Shown piece after piece: positions 7,215 to 14,534 of a stretch of 21,643 nt of DNA. The number at the start of each line of letters is the position of its first letter. Position 1 is the first letter of the stretch. The notes beneath the pieces were generated by a model. That model saw only the letters and a list, made by a program, of their open reading frames with translations. It was not told where the DNA came from and did no database searches. The position numbers and the translations under genes were made by a program. Origin of the DNA: a virus; the IMG/VR virus record IMGVR_UViG_3300032116_012273, positions 1 to 21,643 of that record; one strand, written 5' to 3'.

Positions 7215-7580
7215 TTATTTAATATTTAATCCGTTATTGTCAATTTCCCCATTTCTTATTTTTGTTCCACTTATCTCAGCAATTTCGGATGGTGGTTCAT
7301 GATAAATAACATCATAACCAACACCTCTACCATAGTTAACACTATCGATATCTGGAATAATTGAGAGAAGTATTCTATCAAAATTATCATTAAAGAAGGG
7401 TTCTTTAATTAATTCTTGAAATACTTCTTGTGCGCTTTTAGGGTTATTTTCATCTTTAGGTACGTCTCTAATCGCAACCCAAACATTTTTTCCTTTGTCT
7501 AATTGTTGGTTAATTAACCATTCATGTCCTTTATGCCAATTTTGCCAACGACCTATGTACAATGCATACTTTTTATTCAT
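7215..7580 (-). CDS. HxGH-motif nucleotidyltransferase (cytidylyltransferase-like)
   Basis: A compact 121-residue protein with both signatures of the nucleotidylyltransferase superfamily: GRWQNWHKGHEWLI (10-23; HKGH at 16-19) and ISGTKIR (103-109). Between them, VAIRDVPKDENNP (35-47) and IIPDIDSVNYGRGVGYDVI (74-92) are distinctive. The fold covers NMN adenylyltransferases, cytidylyltransferases and, more distantly, ATP sulfurylase, whose own motif also reads ISGT-x-x-R. The length excludes a full ATP sulfurylase. Position two genes from cysC suggests a role in the same pathway, but NAD or CDP-alcohol metabolism cannot be excluded. The start overlaps the preceding oxygenase stop (ATGA). Confidence 0.72.
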   Translation of the reverse strand: MNKKYALYIGRWQNWHKGHEWLINQQLDKGKNVWVAIRDVPKDENNPKSAQEVFQELIKEPFFNDNFDRILLSIIPDIDSVNYGRGVGYDVIYHEPPSEIAEISGTKIRNGEIDNNGLNIK

Positions 7581-8125
7581 ATTAAACTTTTAGTTTCTTT
7601 AACTATATTTTTTATTTGAAATCCTAATGTAAGTGTAACCCTATGTCTATCCCCAATAACGGGGGTACTTCCATGTACAACCCTACCCGCCACACATCTC
7701 CATACCATATTTTCTTGTAATTTATTTATTTTTCCATTATATAATGAATCACCACCTTCTTCTGGATATTGTAATATTACATTATATCTAACATGAGTAT
7801 ATCCATCAAGATTTGGGTCGGTGTGTTGATGTATTGCACCTCCTTTCCTGTTTATACCAATGGCATCTTGAAATGTTGGGTCTAAAACCCAATCATTAAT
7901 ATTTTCCACTTCAATTATTCTTTTTTTTATGATACTCACTAATTCTAATGGTGAGTTTTCAATACTTTGTAGTATCCCAATTTTTTTTCCTTCTCCGTAT
8001 TCACCAATTTTATTTGAAAAAAATTTATCTTCGTTTTCGAATGTCCACTTCAAAAGAGTATTCTTTTCTTCATCTGATATGAAATCCACGTATCCATATG
8101 TTTCATTCATTTCTATTTTTTTCAT
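7577..8125 (-). CDS. 2-oxoglutarate/Fe(II) oxygenase-like protein
   Basis: A 182-residue protein. GGAIHQHTDPN (95-105) carries an HxD iron triad start (His101-Thr-Asp103). VVHGSTPVIGDRHRVTLTLGF (149-169) carries the distal His151 and an Arg (160 or 162) for 2-oxoglutarate. The strand RYNVILQYPEEGGDSLYNG (113-131) fits the jelly-roll core. It differs clearly from the PKHD protein downstream and from the StrG-like protein at 14535-15188. The substrate is unknown; the context is sulfate activation and glycan decoration. It may start at ATG 8125 or at Met6. It is coupled by 4-nt ATGA overlaps on both sides. Confidence 0.75.
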   Translation of the reverse strand: MKKIEMNETYGYVDFISDEEKNTLLKWTFENEDKFFSNKIGEYGEGKKIGILQSIENSPLELVSIIKKRIIEVENINDWVLDPTFQDAIGINRKGGAIHQHTDPNLDGYTHVRYNVILQYPEEGGDSLYNGKINKLQENMVWRCVAGRVVHGSTPVIGDRHRVTLTLGFQIKNIVKETKSLI

Positions 8126-8559
8126 AAATCAAGTTTTGAAATCAATTCATTAAAAGAAGATATAATTGAAATGTTCGTAGTATCTATGTCCAAATAGTTG
8201 TCCTGTGGTTTTTCATAATTGTTTACATGAAAATTATTCCTACCCCTATCATCAGTTGTATACACATAGATTTCACGTACATCGTTATTTTCTTTAAATT
8301 GTTCTCTTTGGTCTCGGTATGGTGATACTAAAGTCACAACAACCTCATATCCCTTTTTACTCATAAAAAGAGCAATCTCTTGGGCTCTTTCAATGTTTTT
8401 CTTTCTTCCTGTTTCGGAATAATCTTTATTTTGGAAAATATCTCTTAAATCGTCTCCATCAATATGGATTACCTTATTAGAATGTAGAAGATATGTCTCT
8501 AAATGTTTACCTAAAGTGGTTTTTCCAGCTCCTGGCTGACCTGTGAACCAATATATCAT
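8122..8559 (-). CDS. cysC: Adenylylsulfate (APS) kinase
   Basis: A 145-residue protein beginning MIYWFTGQPGAGKTTLGKHL. The P-loop GQPGAGKT is at 7-14, HIDGDDLRDIF (32-42) is the APS-binding segment, and YSETGRKKNIERAQEIALFM (47-66) and VVTLVSPYRDQRE (74-86) follow as in CysC. NYEKPQDNYLDIDT near the C-terminus is the family's YExPxxPxxxxDT region. It phosphorylates APS to PAPS, the donor for sulfotransferases. It is shorter than the bacterial enzyme (about 200 residues). I chose ATG 8559 over the TTG at 8586 because the family N-terminus begins there. No ATP sulfurylase is visible, so APS would come from the host. Confidence 0.88.
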   Translation of the reverse strand: MIYWFTGQPGAGKTTLGKHLETYLLHSNKVIHIDGDDLRDIFQNKDYSETGRKKNIERAQEIALFMSKKGYEVVVTLVSPYRDQREQFKENNDVREIYVYTTDDRGRNNFHVNNYEKPQDNYLDIDTTNISIISSFNELISKLDL

Positions 8560-8565
8560 AGATAT

Positions 8566-8594
8566 AATATAAGAAAAAAAAACCAAAAAATCAA
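8566..8594 (-). promoter_or_regulatory. Sigma70-like promoter TTGATT-N17-TATATT before cysC
   Basis: On the minus strand, TTGATT (8594-8589) and TATATT (8571-8566) are 17 nt apart. The -10 ends 6 nt before the cysC ATG at 8559. It is the same hexamer pair, spacing and ATG distance as the element at 2322-2350. It sits in the 36-nt gap after the 38-residue ORF and would start a transcript leaderless for cysC, running into the oxygenase and nucleotidyltransferase genes. Confidence 0.58.
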
Positions 8595-8595
8595 A

Positions 8596-8712
8596 TTAAT
8601 GATTATAAATAAATGGGTCTCTTTTTCTCAGTTCTTCCAATTTCTTTTTGAATTCTTTTTTCTTCTTACGTTCTGACAATAATTTTTTAAACCAATCAAT
8701 AAGTTTCTTCAT
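8596..8712 (-). CDS. 38-residue basic small protein
   Basis: ATG at 8712, stop TAA at 8598-8596. It begins MKKLIDWFKKLLSERKKKK and ends KKLEELRKRDPFIYNH. It is very rich in Lys/Arg, predicted as one amphipathic helix followed by the tail RDPFIY. Its ATG overlaps the carbamoyltransferase stop as ATATGA, the same junction seen elsewhere in this operon, which strongly supports translation. I have an impression that similar tiny KKLEELRKRDPF peptides accompany glycan genes in aquatic phages, but cannot verify it. Function unknown; it might bind nucleic acid, membrane or the neighbouring carbamoyltransferase. Confidence 0.65.
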   Translation of the reverse strand: MKKLIDWFKKLLSERKKKKEFKKKLEELRKRDPFIYNH

Positions 8713-10391
8713 ATTTTGTTTTTATATATTACATAATTTCCCATCACTAATACATCCATTTCAGTATCAAAAAACGTGTCAATGGCATCTTTTGGTGTTA
8801 ATACCATTGTTTTATCTTTAACATTAAATGATGTGTTTAGTAAAATTGGGTACCCTGTTATTTTTTCAAATTCTTTTAACAAATCATGTATTTGAGTGTG
8901 TGAGTGGACTGTTTGAACTCTGGCCGTTCCATCAACATGTGTAACCGCTTTTAATATATTAATATATTCCGGTTTTACTTTTACAACTTGATTCATATAG
9001 GGAACATCTTCAAACATCTCAAAATAGTTATGTTGTTTTTCTTTCATCACCATCGGTGCAAATGGTCTGAATCCCTCCCTTTTCTTAATTACTCTATTTA
9101 TTTTGTCTTTCATACCATCCAACATTGGGTTGGCTAATATTGATCTGTTACCCAATGCTCGAGCACCGAACTCACAATGTCCTTGATACCATCCAATCAC
9201 TTTACCCTTACTAATTTCATATGCTACCAATTGTATTAATTTTTGTTGACTATAGAATCTATGATATTTGTTACCAACCCTATTTTTAATGACTTTAATG
9301 ATATCGTTTTCATAATACATCGGACCTAAAAATGGATTTTTAGTTATCTTATCTTTGAGTTTCCCATTTTTGGAAAGATAATGTATACATGCACCTATGG
9401 AAGATCCTGCATCTGACGGTGCGGGTGGTATGGAGAGATGTTTGAATGGTGAGTTATCATATATTTTACCGTTAGCAGTACCATTATATGCACATCCTCC
9501 ACTCAAACATAAATTTTTTGATTCGGTAACTATTTGAATTGTATTCAATATTTTGAAAAACACTTCTTCGTATCTTTTTTGTATTGATGCCGCCAAATCC
9601 ATATGAATTTGTTCTAATTTTTCATCTGGTAGTCTCTGTTCTATACTCAATAATTCTGATAATTTTTCATTGAACATGGTTTTTTCTGACTTGTTCCAAA
9701 TGAAAACATCCATGTTACATCTCAATTCCCCGTTTTCAAAATTTATTAATTTTCTCACATTATCAATATACACATCAGGATTACCATACGATGCTAATCC
9801 CATTACTTTATATTCACCTTCGTTAGGTCTGAAACCCAAAAACGATGTCATGGCCGAATAGAATAACCCCAATGAATGTGGGTATTCGGATAATGGTAGA
9901 TATTTTATTTTGTTATCGTTAGCAATCCCCAAAGATAATGTATCTATTTCACCGACACCATCCACCGATAAACACACGGCATCTTTGAAATCAGATATAT
10001 AATACGAATAATATTGATGTGATTCGTGATGTGTTGAATAAAATACATTCTTATACTCTGATAAAAATGTATTTAGTTCTTTTATGTTTTTCTTTATTTT
10101 GAAATAAGATTTTATTGAATATAATAAATTTGAAAACAATTGTGTTTTTATGTTATTGATTACTCTTTCTTTTTTTAATTTAGGGTCCTCATAATAACAA
10201 ATCATTTCCACATCTTTTTTATCGATTTTGAATGTTTTGAATATATACTCTAACGTTTTCTTTGGAAATGATGAATCGTGTTTAATTCCTGTGAATTTTT
10301 CTTCTTCGCAAGCAAACAACAACTGTCCGTTTTTAAAGAGACATGCAGAAGAATCATGATAAAATGCCGATATACCAATTATATAACTCAC
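8709..10391 (-). CDS. Carbamoyltransferase, NodU/TobZ family
   Basis: A 560-residue protein, the full family length. The N-terminal Kae1-like domain opens with GISAFYHDSSACLF (6-19) and has the metal-binding HHESH (121-125), SVDGVGE (142-148) and CLSGGCAYNGTANGKI (295-310). The C-terminal YrdC-like domain has GWYQGHCEFGARALGNRSIL (400-419) and INRVIKKREGFRPFAPMVM (431-449). These enzymes make carbamoyl-AMP from carbamoyl phosphate and ATP and carbamoylate a hydroxyl, typically on a sugar. It starts with GTG at 10391, overlapping the TGA of the upstream dehydratase gene by 4 nt. It likely O-carbamoylates the glycan or its nucleotide-sugar precursor. Confidence 0.93.
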   Translation of the reverse strand: MSYIIGISAFYHDSSACLFKNGQLLFACEEEKFTGIKHDSSFPKKTLEYIFKTFKIDKKDVEMICYYEDPKLKKERVINNIKTQLFSNLLYSIKSYFKIKKNIKELNTFLSEYKNVFYSTHHESHQYYSYYISDFKDAVCLSVDGVGEIDTLSLGIANDNKIKYLPLSEYPHSLGLFYSAMTSFLGFRPNEGEYKVMGLASYGNPDVYIDNVRKLINFENGELRCNMDVFIWNKSEKTMFNEKLSELLSIEQRLPDEKLEQIHMDLAASIQKRYEEVFFKILNTIQIVTESKNLCLSGGCAYNGTANGKIYDNSPFKHLSIPPAPSDAGSSIGACIHYLSKNGKLKDKITKNPFLGPMYYENDIIKVIKNRVGNKYHRFYSQQKLIQLVAYEISKGKVIGWYQGHCEFGARALGNRSILANPMLDGMKDKINRVIKKREGFRPFAPMVMKEKQHNYFEMFEDVPYMNQVVKVKPEYINILKAVTHVDGTARVQTVHSHTQIHDLLKEFEKITGYPILLNTSFNVKDKTMVLTPKDAIDTFFDTEMDVLVMGNYVIYKNKI

Positions 10392-11395
10392 CTATTTAAA
10401 TATTTACGTCCGCTATTTATTTTATCTCTCCAATAATCTAATAAGTCGTCCATTGTTTTGTTATAGTTAATTTCGGGTTTCCATCCCGTGATTTCTCGAA
10501 ACTTTTTTGTGTCAGGAATTTGTAGATTGGCATCAATCGGTCTTAATCTATCTTTATCCACAATTATTTCAATGTCAGGTATTTTAGATTTAGAAAGTAA
10601 GTATCTTAATGTATCTCCCACCATACATGTGTGTTCTCCACCAATATTATAATACGCACCAGAAGACGGGTTAATATTCAATAACATCCAATAGGCTCTA
10701 ACCGCATCTCTAACGTCAGCATATGTTCTAAGTGAATCTAAATTACCCACAAATATTTTAGGTTCTTGTAACCCATTTTCAATCATGGCAATTTGTTTTG
10801 CGAATGATGATTCATGAAATACATCACCTCTTCTCGGTCCTGTATGTGTGAACATTCTGGTGGTCATTACCATCATATTATACGCTTCACCATAATATCT
10901 ACCAATTAAATCAGTACCAACCTTTGATATTGCATAGGGTGATGCTGGATGTAATGAACACTCTTCATTAATTGGTAATTTATCTTTAGTAACTCTACCA
11001 AAAATTTCACTTGATGCACATACATGTATATGGGCATCACTATATGGTGATTTTCTGAGTGCCTCTAATAAATTTGCGGTACCTATTATATTTGTTTGTA
11101 ATGTTTCTAAGGGTGAATCAAAACTTGTTTGAGGATATGATTGTGCACCTAAATGAAAAACATAATCTGGTTTAGATATTTCAATTGCATTTACAATTGA
11201 AGCGTAATCATTTAAATCCCCATATATTAATTGTATTCTTTCTTTTTTGTTAATAATATCAGTAAGGTGTTCAATATTATCCATCGATTCGTTCCATCTA
11301 CAAAATCCATATATTTTACACGGTTTTTCTAAAAGAAAATCTACCATGTGTGACCCAACCATCCCCAAAACACCTGTTATTAATATATTACTCAT
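10388..11395 (-). CDS. gmd: GDP-mannose 4,6-dehydratase-like extended SDR
   Basis: A 335-residue extended short-chain dehydrogenase. The NAD(P) loop is GVLGMVG (8-14). VCASSEIFG (125-133) supplies Ser128-Ser129-Glu130, as in dehydratases where the Glu acts in water elimination. SPYAISK (152-158) gives catalytic Tyr154/Lys158. GPRRGDVFHESSFAKQIA (186-203) parallels the PRRGETF segment of Gmd. It is expected to convert GDP-D-mannose to GDP-4-keto-6-deoxymannose. The Rmd reductase, a close relative, is the main alternative. The neighbours, a ColD-type enzyme and two epimerase/reductase SDRs, support the dehydratase reading. It overlaps the upstream SDR by 8 nt. Confidence 0.75.
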   Translation of the reverse strand: MSNILITGVLGMVGSHMVDFLLEKPCKIYGFCRWNESMDNIEHLTDIINKKERIQLIYGDLNDYASIVNAIEISKPDYVFHLGAQSYPQTSFDSPLETLQTNIIGTANLLEALRKSPYSDAHIHVCASSEIFGRVTKDKLPINEECSLHPASPYAISKVGTDLIGRYYGEAYNMMVMTTRMFTHTGPRRGDVFHESSFAKQIAMIENGLQEPKIFVGNLDSLRTYADVRDAVRAYWMLLNINPSSGAYYNIGGEHTCMVGDTLRYLLSKSKIPDIEIIVDKDRLRPIDANLQIPDTKKFREITGWKPEINYNKTMDDLLDYWRDKINSGRKYLNR

Positions 11396-12359
11396 TTTTA
11401 GATTTTAGTTTAAAATTATTAAACCATTCCACAGTTTCTTTAATACCATCTTCAAAACTATATGATGGTGTGAACCCTAACTCATTCTGTATTCTTTCAG
11501 TACTAACAGCTCTAAAAGGTATTGTAGTTGGTTTTGTATCATCCCACGTAACTTCTGGATTCTTTCCTGTAACTTTCAAAATTATATTTACAATCTCACC
11601 TATAGTAATTCCTCCACCATAACCTAAATTATAGGGTCTCATTGATTCTCCCTTCTCTAATATTAAAAGTGCACCTTTAACAACATCCTTTATATAAAGA
11701 AAATCTCTAACAACATCCGAACTTCCCCATACTGTTAATGGATTTTCATCATTTAATATTCTCTTAATAAGTGCAGGGACAACGTGACACGTCTTCAAAT
11801 CAAAATTATCAAATGGACCAAATATTGCCGTTCCTCTTGCCAATCCAATTTCTAATCCAGAAAATTTGGAGACGTGTTCCATTAATTTTTCCCTATATCT
11901 CCTCATCCAACCATATCCATAATAAGATTTATATGGTTCGTCAATCCAATATTCATCTTCTGTTAGTGGTCTTCTGATATCAGGATAACCTGTAGAACTA
12001 TTCAAATCTAAAAATCTTTTAACCTTGTTTTTAGTGCAGGATTCTAATACATTGGCAATTAAGTTTAATTGTTTCATTGCTATTTGAACATCCGTTGGTA
12101 CAGATGATGGGTGTGCCACTTCACCCGCACAATGAATTACGTAATCGGCATTTTCTGTTAATTTAATACATTCATCCAATTTCATTAAGTCTAAATTATA
12201 AAGTACTTGAACGTTTGGGTGTTTGAATTGTAATTCTTTTTTATGTACATGGGTTCTGACACGAGCACCTCTGTTTATAAGTTCCATCAAAAAATGTGTT
12301 CCTATGAAACCAGAACCACCCGTAACTACCACTAATTTATTTTTAAAAAAATCTCCCAT
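11388..12359 (-). CDS. NAD-dependent epimerase/reductase (extended SDR), atypical catalytic motif
   Basis: A 323-residue extended SDR with GGSGFIG (14-20), HCAGEVAHP (76-84) and LNSSTGYPD (119-127). The catalytic region is YYGYGWMRR (146-154): Tyr149 is in place, but the residue four later is Arg153 rather than Lys. GTAIFGPFDNFD and VRDFLYIKDVVKGA are typical of the GDP-fucose synthase/UDP-glucose epimerase group. Likely role: epimerisation and/or reduction of a 4-keto nucleotide sugar, e.g. the final ColC-like step. It starts one base after the stop region of the paralogous SDR at 12361-13335. Substrate uncertain. Confidence 0.75.
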   Translation of the reverse strand: MGDFFKNKLVVVTGGSGFIGTHFLMELINRGARVRTHVHKKELQFKHPNVQVLYNLDLMKLDECIKLTENADYVIHCAGEVAHPSSVPTDVQIAMKQLNLIANVLESCTKNKVKRFLDLNSSTGYPDIRRPLTEDEYWIDEPYKSYYGYGWMRRYREKLMEHVSKFSGLEIGLARGTAIFGPFDNFDLKTCHVVPALIKRILNDENPLTVWGSSDVVRDFLYIKDVVKGALLILEKGESMRPYNLGYGGGITIGEIVNIILKVTGKNPEVTWDDTKPTTIPFRAVSTERIQNELGFTPSYSFEDGIKETVEWFNNFKLKSKNE

Positions 12360-12360
12360 C

Positions 12361-13335
12361 TTAATGATTTACAAAAGCGTTATATCTTTTATCTAAAATA
12401 TCTTTATTGTTCAAAAACCATTCGGTTGTTTTTCTAATTCCATTATCCAAATTCACGGTATTTAAAAAACCTAAACTCCTTGACCTTTCCATACTAAACA
12501 ATCTTACTTTATCTCCACCAGAATGTTCTGTTAACCATTTTATTTCAACTTCTTTACCTGAATGTTTTATGACTAAATCAACCAAATCTTTTATTGTTTG
12601 TCTTCTTCCTGAACCTAAATTTATTGGCTGTGTTATTTTATTCTCAACTGCAAATACCATTCCTCTGGCAACATCTTCGGAATAAATAAAATCTCTAATT
12701 TGTGTTCCATCACCAAAAACTTCTAAAACATCATTTTCTTGTACTTTTCTTATTAATGAAGGTACTACCATAGCATTTGTTGGGTTGAAATTATCATATG
12801 GTCCATAAACATTTGCCGGTCTAACAATTGATATCTTATTCCAATTATATTGAATACCGTAAGTTTCTGCTTGTAATTCACCCATTCTTTTTGCCCAACC
12901 AGCATACTTGTCATTTGGTGATGGAAATGTTTGCCATACAGATTCTTCATAAAACATTTCAGATGGTCCATACACCCCGACAGAACTCGTATACAAAAAC
13001 CATTCTACATTTGATTCAAATGCCGCCTGCATCATATTGGTATTGAACTGTAACATCGGTACCATAAAGTCTACAGGTTGTTCTTTTGCCATTGTTGGGG
13101 ACCCTTTCACTCCTGCTAAATGAAAAACAAAATCTTTATCCTTACATATGTCCAAACAATTATCAAAGAACCTCAAATCCACTTGTAGGTGTTCAACAGC
13201 ATCAGGTAAATCTTTTGGTTTAGTTAAATCAGCAATACTAATTTGTACACCTTTACTTAATAGGATATCAATTAATGACCTACCAATCATACCTGCACCA
13301 CCAGTAATCAAAACTTTTTTATCTTTAAACATCAT
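12361..13335 (-). CDS. NAD-dependent epimerase/reductase (GDP-fucose synthase-like SDR)
   Basis: A 324-residue extended SDR with GGAGMIG (12-18), FHLAGVKGSP (71-80), YTSSVGVYG (115-123) and DKYAGWAKRMGEL (142-154). Lys149 aligns with the catalytic lysine, but the nearest Tyr (144) is five residues before it instead of four, with Ala145 in the usual Tyr place. PANVYGPYDNF and IRDFIYSEDVARGM are typical of WcaG/Fcl-like enzymes. It probably acts on the same nucleotide-sugar intermediate as its paralog. The protein starts Met-Met, so 13335 or 13332 is possible; both overlap the ColD-type gene by about 10 nt. Confidence 0.76.
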   Translation of the reverse strand: MMFKDKKVLITGGAGMIGRSLIDILLSKGVQISIADLTKPKDLPDAVEHLQVDLRFFDNCLDICKDKDFVFHLAGVKGSPTMAKEQPVDFMVPMLQFNTNMMQAAFESNVEWFLYTSSVGVYGPSEMFYEESVWQTFPSPNDKYAGWAKRMGELQAETYGIQYNWNKISIVRPANVYGPYDNFNPTNAMVVPSLIRKVQENDVLEVFGDGTQIRDFIYSEDVARGMVFAVENKITQPINLGSGRRQTIKDLVDLVIKHSGKEVEIKWLTEHSGGDKVRLFSMERSRSLGFLNTVNLDNGIRKTTEWFLNNKDILDKRYNAFVNH

Positions 13336-14488
13336 TTAATTTTTTACACAAATCAATTATTTGTTCATCACTTAAATCCGTGTGATTTCCAACATACAAC
13401 GAATTATCATGAATATATTCTATATTTTCAAAAGTCCCAACTTTACCATAATCATAAGATTCTAAATATGGTTGTTGAATTTGATTTCCTCCACCGGCAG
13501 TACCGAGTCTATATTCAACCTCACACGTACCAAGTATTTCACATATTAATGATATGTTAGTATTATTTTCTCTCATTATTAATGGTAGTGCGAAATTACT
13601 ATTACCTTCAATATTATAATCCGTTTTGAATTTTTTAGGATTTAAATTATCCAACCACACACTTAGATTATGTCTACGTTTTTCAATATTATAATCTATA
13701 CGTTTCATTTGTTCAATACCTAAAACGGCATTTAATTCAGTACTTCTCATATTGAATCCAGGTACTGCAAATGTGAATAATGGATTTAATTTGGGGTATG
13801 TTGATTTATAGTGATCTTGAACTATTTGAGACGCTTCTCTTGTCATTCCGTGTGACCTATGTAATCTTGATAAATCGTCAATAACAATGTCATTTGTACA
13901 TACCATTCCACCTTCGATTGTTGTTATATGATGACCAAAATAAAAAGAAAATATGGAGATGTCTCCGAAAGAACCTACTTTCTGATTATTAAATGTCGCA
14001 CCATGAGCTTCACAACAATCCTCAATCAACAATAAATTATTTTCCTTTGCTATTTTTATAATTTCTTCATTAATTGCATTAAATCCGAGACAATGTACAA
14101 GGACAATTGCCTTTGTTTGAGATGTTATTGCATTTTTTATATTCTGAGATGTAGTTGATAAGTTATCCATTGACACATCCACGAATACGGGTTTCATTCC
14201 TAATTGTACTACTGATGATACATCTGAAACCCATCCAAGAGGAGGGACAATTATTTCTCCAATTCCTCGTAATGCCTTAACAATTGCCATTGAAATGAAG
14301 TTTCCGGAACTACCAGAATTAACCATGGTACTATACTTAACACCTAACCATTTTGACCATATGGATTCAAATTCTTTTACTTTTGGTCCGTTTGTTAATC
14401 TTTGGTCCGATAAAATAAAATCAGATAAAATCTGTCTATCTGCTTTAGTTATATTGTCATTAATTAATGGCCATTTGAAATTCTTCAT
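13325..14488 (-). CDS. ColD/E1-type PLP-dependent sugar 3-dehydratase (DegT/DnrJ/EryC1 fold)
   Basis: A 387-residue protein starting at ATG 14488; a TTG at 14548 gives an implausible extension. It has the DegT aminotransferase fold: VNSGSSGNFIS (56-66), VPPLGWVSDV (81-90), IEDCCEAHGA (155-164; Asp157 for the PLP ring nitrogen). The usual PLP lysine is missing: the loop reads SFYFGHHITTIEGGM (181-195) with His186-His187 where aminotransferases have K. This His substitution marks GDP-4-keto-6-deoxymannose 3-dehydratase (ColD, 388 residues) and E1 of CDP-ascarylose synthesis. Expected reaction: loss of the C3 hydroxyl to give a 3,6-dideoxy-4-keto sugar. Gmd-like and SDR partners lie just downstream. 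Confidence 0.8.
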   Translation of the reverse strand: MKNFKWPLINDNITKADRQILSDFILSDQRLTNGPKVKEFESIWSKWLGVKYSTMVNSGSSGNFISMAIVKALRGIGEIIVPPLGWVSDVSSVVQLGMKPVFVDVSMDNLSTTSQNIKNAITSQTKAIVLVHCLGFNAINEEIIKIAKENNLLLIEDCCEAHGATFNNQKVGSFGDISIFSFYFGHHITTIEGGMVCTNDIVIDDLSRLHRSHGMTREASQIVQDHYKSTYPKLNPLFTFAVPGFNMRSTELNAVLGIEQMKRIDYNIEKRRHNLSVWLDNLNPKKFKTDYNIEGNSNFALPLIMRENNTNISLICEILGTCEVEYRLGTAGGGNQIQQPYLESYDYGKVGTFENIEYIHDNSLYVGNHTDLSDEQIIDLCKKLNDV

Positions 14489-14534
14489 ATCTGTGTTAAA
14501 TATAAAGAGATTGGTGGTGAAAATAAAGTCAAAT

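Noticed and set aside
7206-7243. Promoter before the PKHD oxygenase based on a perfect TTGACA (7238-7243, minus strand)
   Set aside because: No acceptable -10 hexamer lies 16-18 nt downstream; the best is a 3-of-6 match, and the TTGACA is within coding sequence.
8559-8586. Upstream TTG start for cysC at 8586
   Set aside because: It would translate the promoter-like element; the CysC family starts just before the P-loop, at ATG 8559.
13325-14488. Ordinary sugar aminotransferase (e.g. perosamine synthase)
   Set aside because: The PLP-binding lysine is absent and replaced by His in the loop SFYFGHHITT, which fits dehydratases such as ColD instead.
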